This document shows, piece after piece, positions 27,910-28,443 of a stretch of 28,443 bases of DNA. The DNA comes from Pseudomonadota bacterium. Its GTDB lineage: Bacteria > Pseudomonadota > Gammaproteobacteria > Acidiferrobacterales > UBA6901. How positions within the stretch are numbered: position 1 is the stretch's first letter; the number at the start of each line of letters is the position of its first letter. The stretch covers positions 1 to 28,443 of the forward strand of contig JAJYEK010000041.1 of assembly GCA_021785795.1 (NCBI GenBank). The letters run 5' to 3'. The notes below the pieces were generated by a model, which saw nothing but the letters and a program-made list of their open reading frames with translations, was not told the origin of the DNA and did not search any database. The position numbers and the translations under genes were made by a program.

Positions 27910-28443
27910 ATGATGCGGGTTGGCATGGTCGGGTGGCGCGGCATGGTCGGTTCCGTGCTGATGCAGCGGATGCGCGCCGAGGACGATTTCGCCCTGATTG
28001 ATCCGGTGTTCTTCTCAACCTCGCAGGTGGGTGGGGCAGGGCCGGCCATAGGCAAGGATATCCCGCCGCTCGGGGATGCCCGTGACGCGTCGGCACTCGC
28101 GGCCATGGATACCATCATCTCCTGCCAGGGCGGAGACTATACCGCGGCGGTCTACCCTCGGTTACGGGCCGCCGGCTGGAAAGGGTACTGGATCGACGCC
28201 GCATCCACGCTGCGCATGGATCGCGACAGCGTAATCATCCTGGATCCTGTCAATCACGACGTGATCGGCACGGCCCTGAAACGGGGGGTACGCAACTATA
28301 TCGGCGGTAACTGCACGGTAAGCCTCATGCTCATGGCGCTCGGCGGATTGTTCGAGCGGGGCCTGATCGAGTGGATGACGGCCATGACCTATCAGGCGGC
28401 CTCAGGTGCCGGAGCCCAGAACATGCGTGAGTTGCTGAAGCAG
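27910..28443 (+). CDS. asd: Aspartate-semialdehyde dehydrogenase (5' part, runs off the window)
   Basis: Asd reduces aspartyl phosphate to aspartate semialdehyde with NADPH, feeding lysine, methionine and threonine synthesis. The visible 178 residues hold the Rossmann opening [30 protein letters not shown], and the catalytic C135 in [11 protein letters not shown]. The [10 protein letters not shown] form is the gammaproteobacterial Asd type. No stop occurs before the window edge. ATG 27910 has AGGGG a few bases upstream; a second ATG follows directly at 27913 and is equally possible. In many gammaproteobacteria asd follows leuB and precedes fimV and truA, matching this layout. Confidence 0.96.
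   Translation, partial: MMRVGMVGWRGMVGSVLMQRMRAEDDFALIDPVFFSTSQVGGAGPAIGKDIPPLGDARDASALAAMDTIISCQGGDYTAAVYPRLRAAGWKGYWIDAASTLRMDRDSVIILDPVNHDVIGTALKRGVRNYIGGNCTVSLMLMALGGLFERGLIEWMTAMTYQAASGAGAQNMRELLKQ

Noticed and set aside
26769..28118. 449-residue minus-strand frame over leuB and asd
   Set aside because: Antisense of leuB, and it also crosses the terminator and asd start; no recognisable domain.

Overview
The window is a GC-rich chromosomal segment, most likely from a gammaproteobacterium near the sulfur-oxidising or Chromatiales/Acidiferrobacterales-type lineages. The reasons are the leuC-leuD-leuB-asd order with a divergent LysR gene, a cobalamin-dependent MetH, a PEP-CTERM/VPLPA-type sorted protein and a MipA/OmpV-like outer-membrane protein. 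That placement is inference, because no rRNA or other phylogenetic marker is present. No tRNA, rRNA, CRISPR array, insertion sequence or phage gene was seen.

Layout. (1) 1-4.7 kb is accessory. It holds the end of an unknown protein, a BTAD/OmpR-type regulator that lacks the usual N-terminal NTPase half, a small conserved-looking protein, a secreted protein with a C-terminal sorting signal, and a frameshifted secreted-protein gene. (2) 4.7-7.8 kb is a marR-emrA-emrB efflux operon on the minus strand with a perfect palindrome beside the marR start. (3) 7.9-11.6 kb is metH (minus). (4) 11.8-12.4 kb is a phosphoribosyltransferase gene (plus) facing (5) a minus-strand run at 12.5-15.65 kb: MEMO, AMMECR1 and radical-SAM proteins (the AmmeMemoRadiSam trio), followed by an alpha/beta hydrolase. 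Every junction in this run overlaps by 4-8 nt. (6) 15.7-18.2 kb is a second minus-strand run: a zinc metallopeptidase-like protein, an ATP-grasp ligase and a hotdog thioesterase. (7) 18.5-23.2 kb (plus) holds a MipA-like porin, a small acidic protein, aroC, a SAM methyltransferase and an MFS transporter. (8) 23.1-24.4 kb (minus) is a LysR regulator overlapping a small unknown gene, divergent from (9) leuC-leuD-leuB, a terminator, and the start of asd, which runs off the window.

How the genes work together. LeuCD and LeuB carry 2-isopropylmalate to the leucine precursor, and the LysR gene is placed to control them. Asd and MetH belong to the aspartate/methionine pathways and AroC ends the shikimate pathway. 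The poorly understood parts are the overlapping four-gene AmmeMemoRadiSam/hydrolase run, the metallopeptidase/ATP-grasp/thioesterase run, and the BTAD regulator with an 11-bp-period tandem repeat in front of the sorted-protein gene. Two genes, MEMO and the MipA-like porin, appear to lack a standard start codon where the protein should begin.
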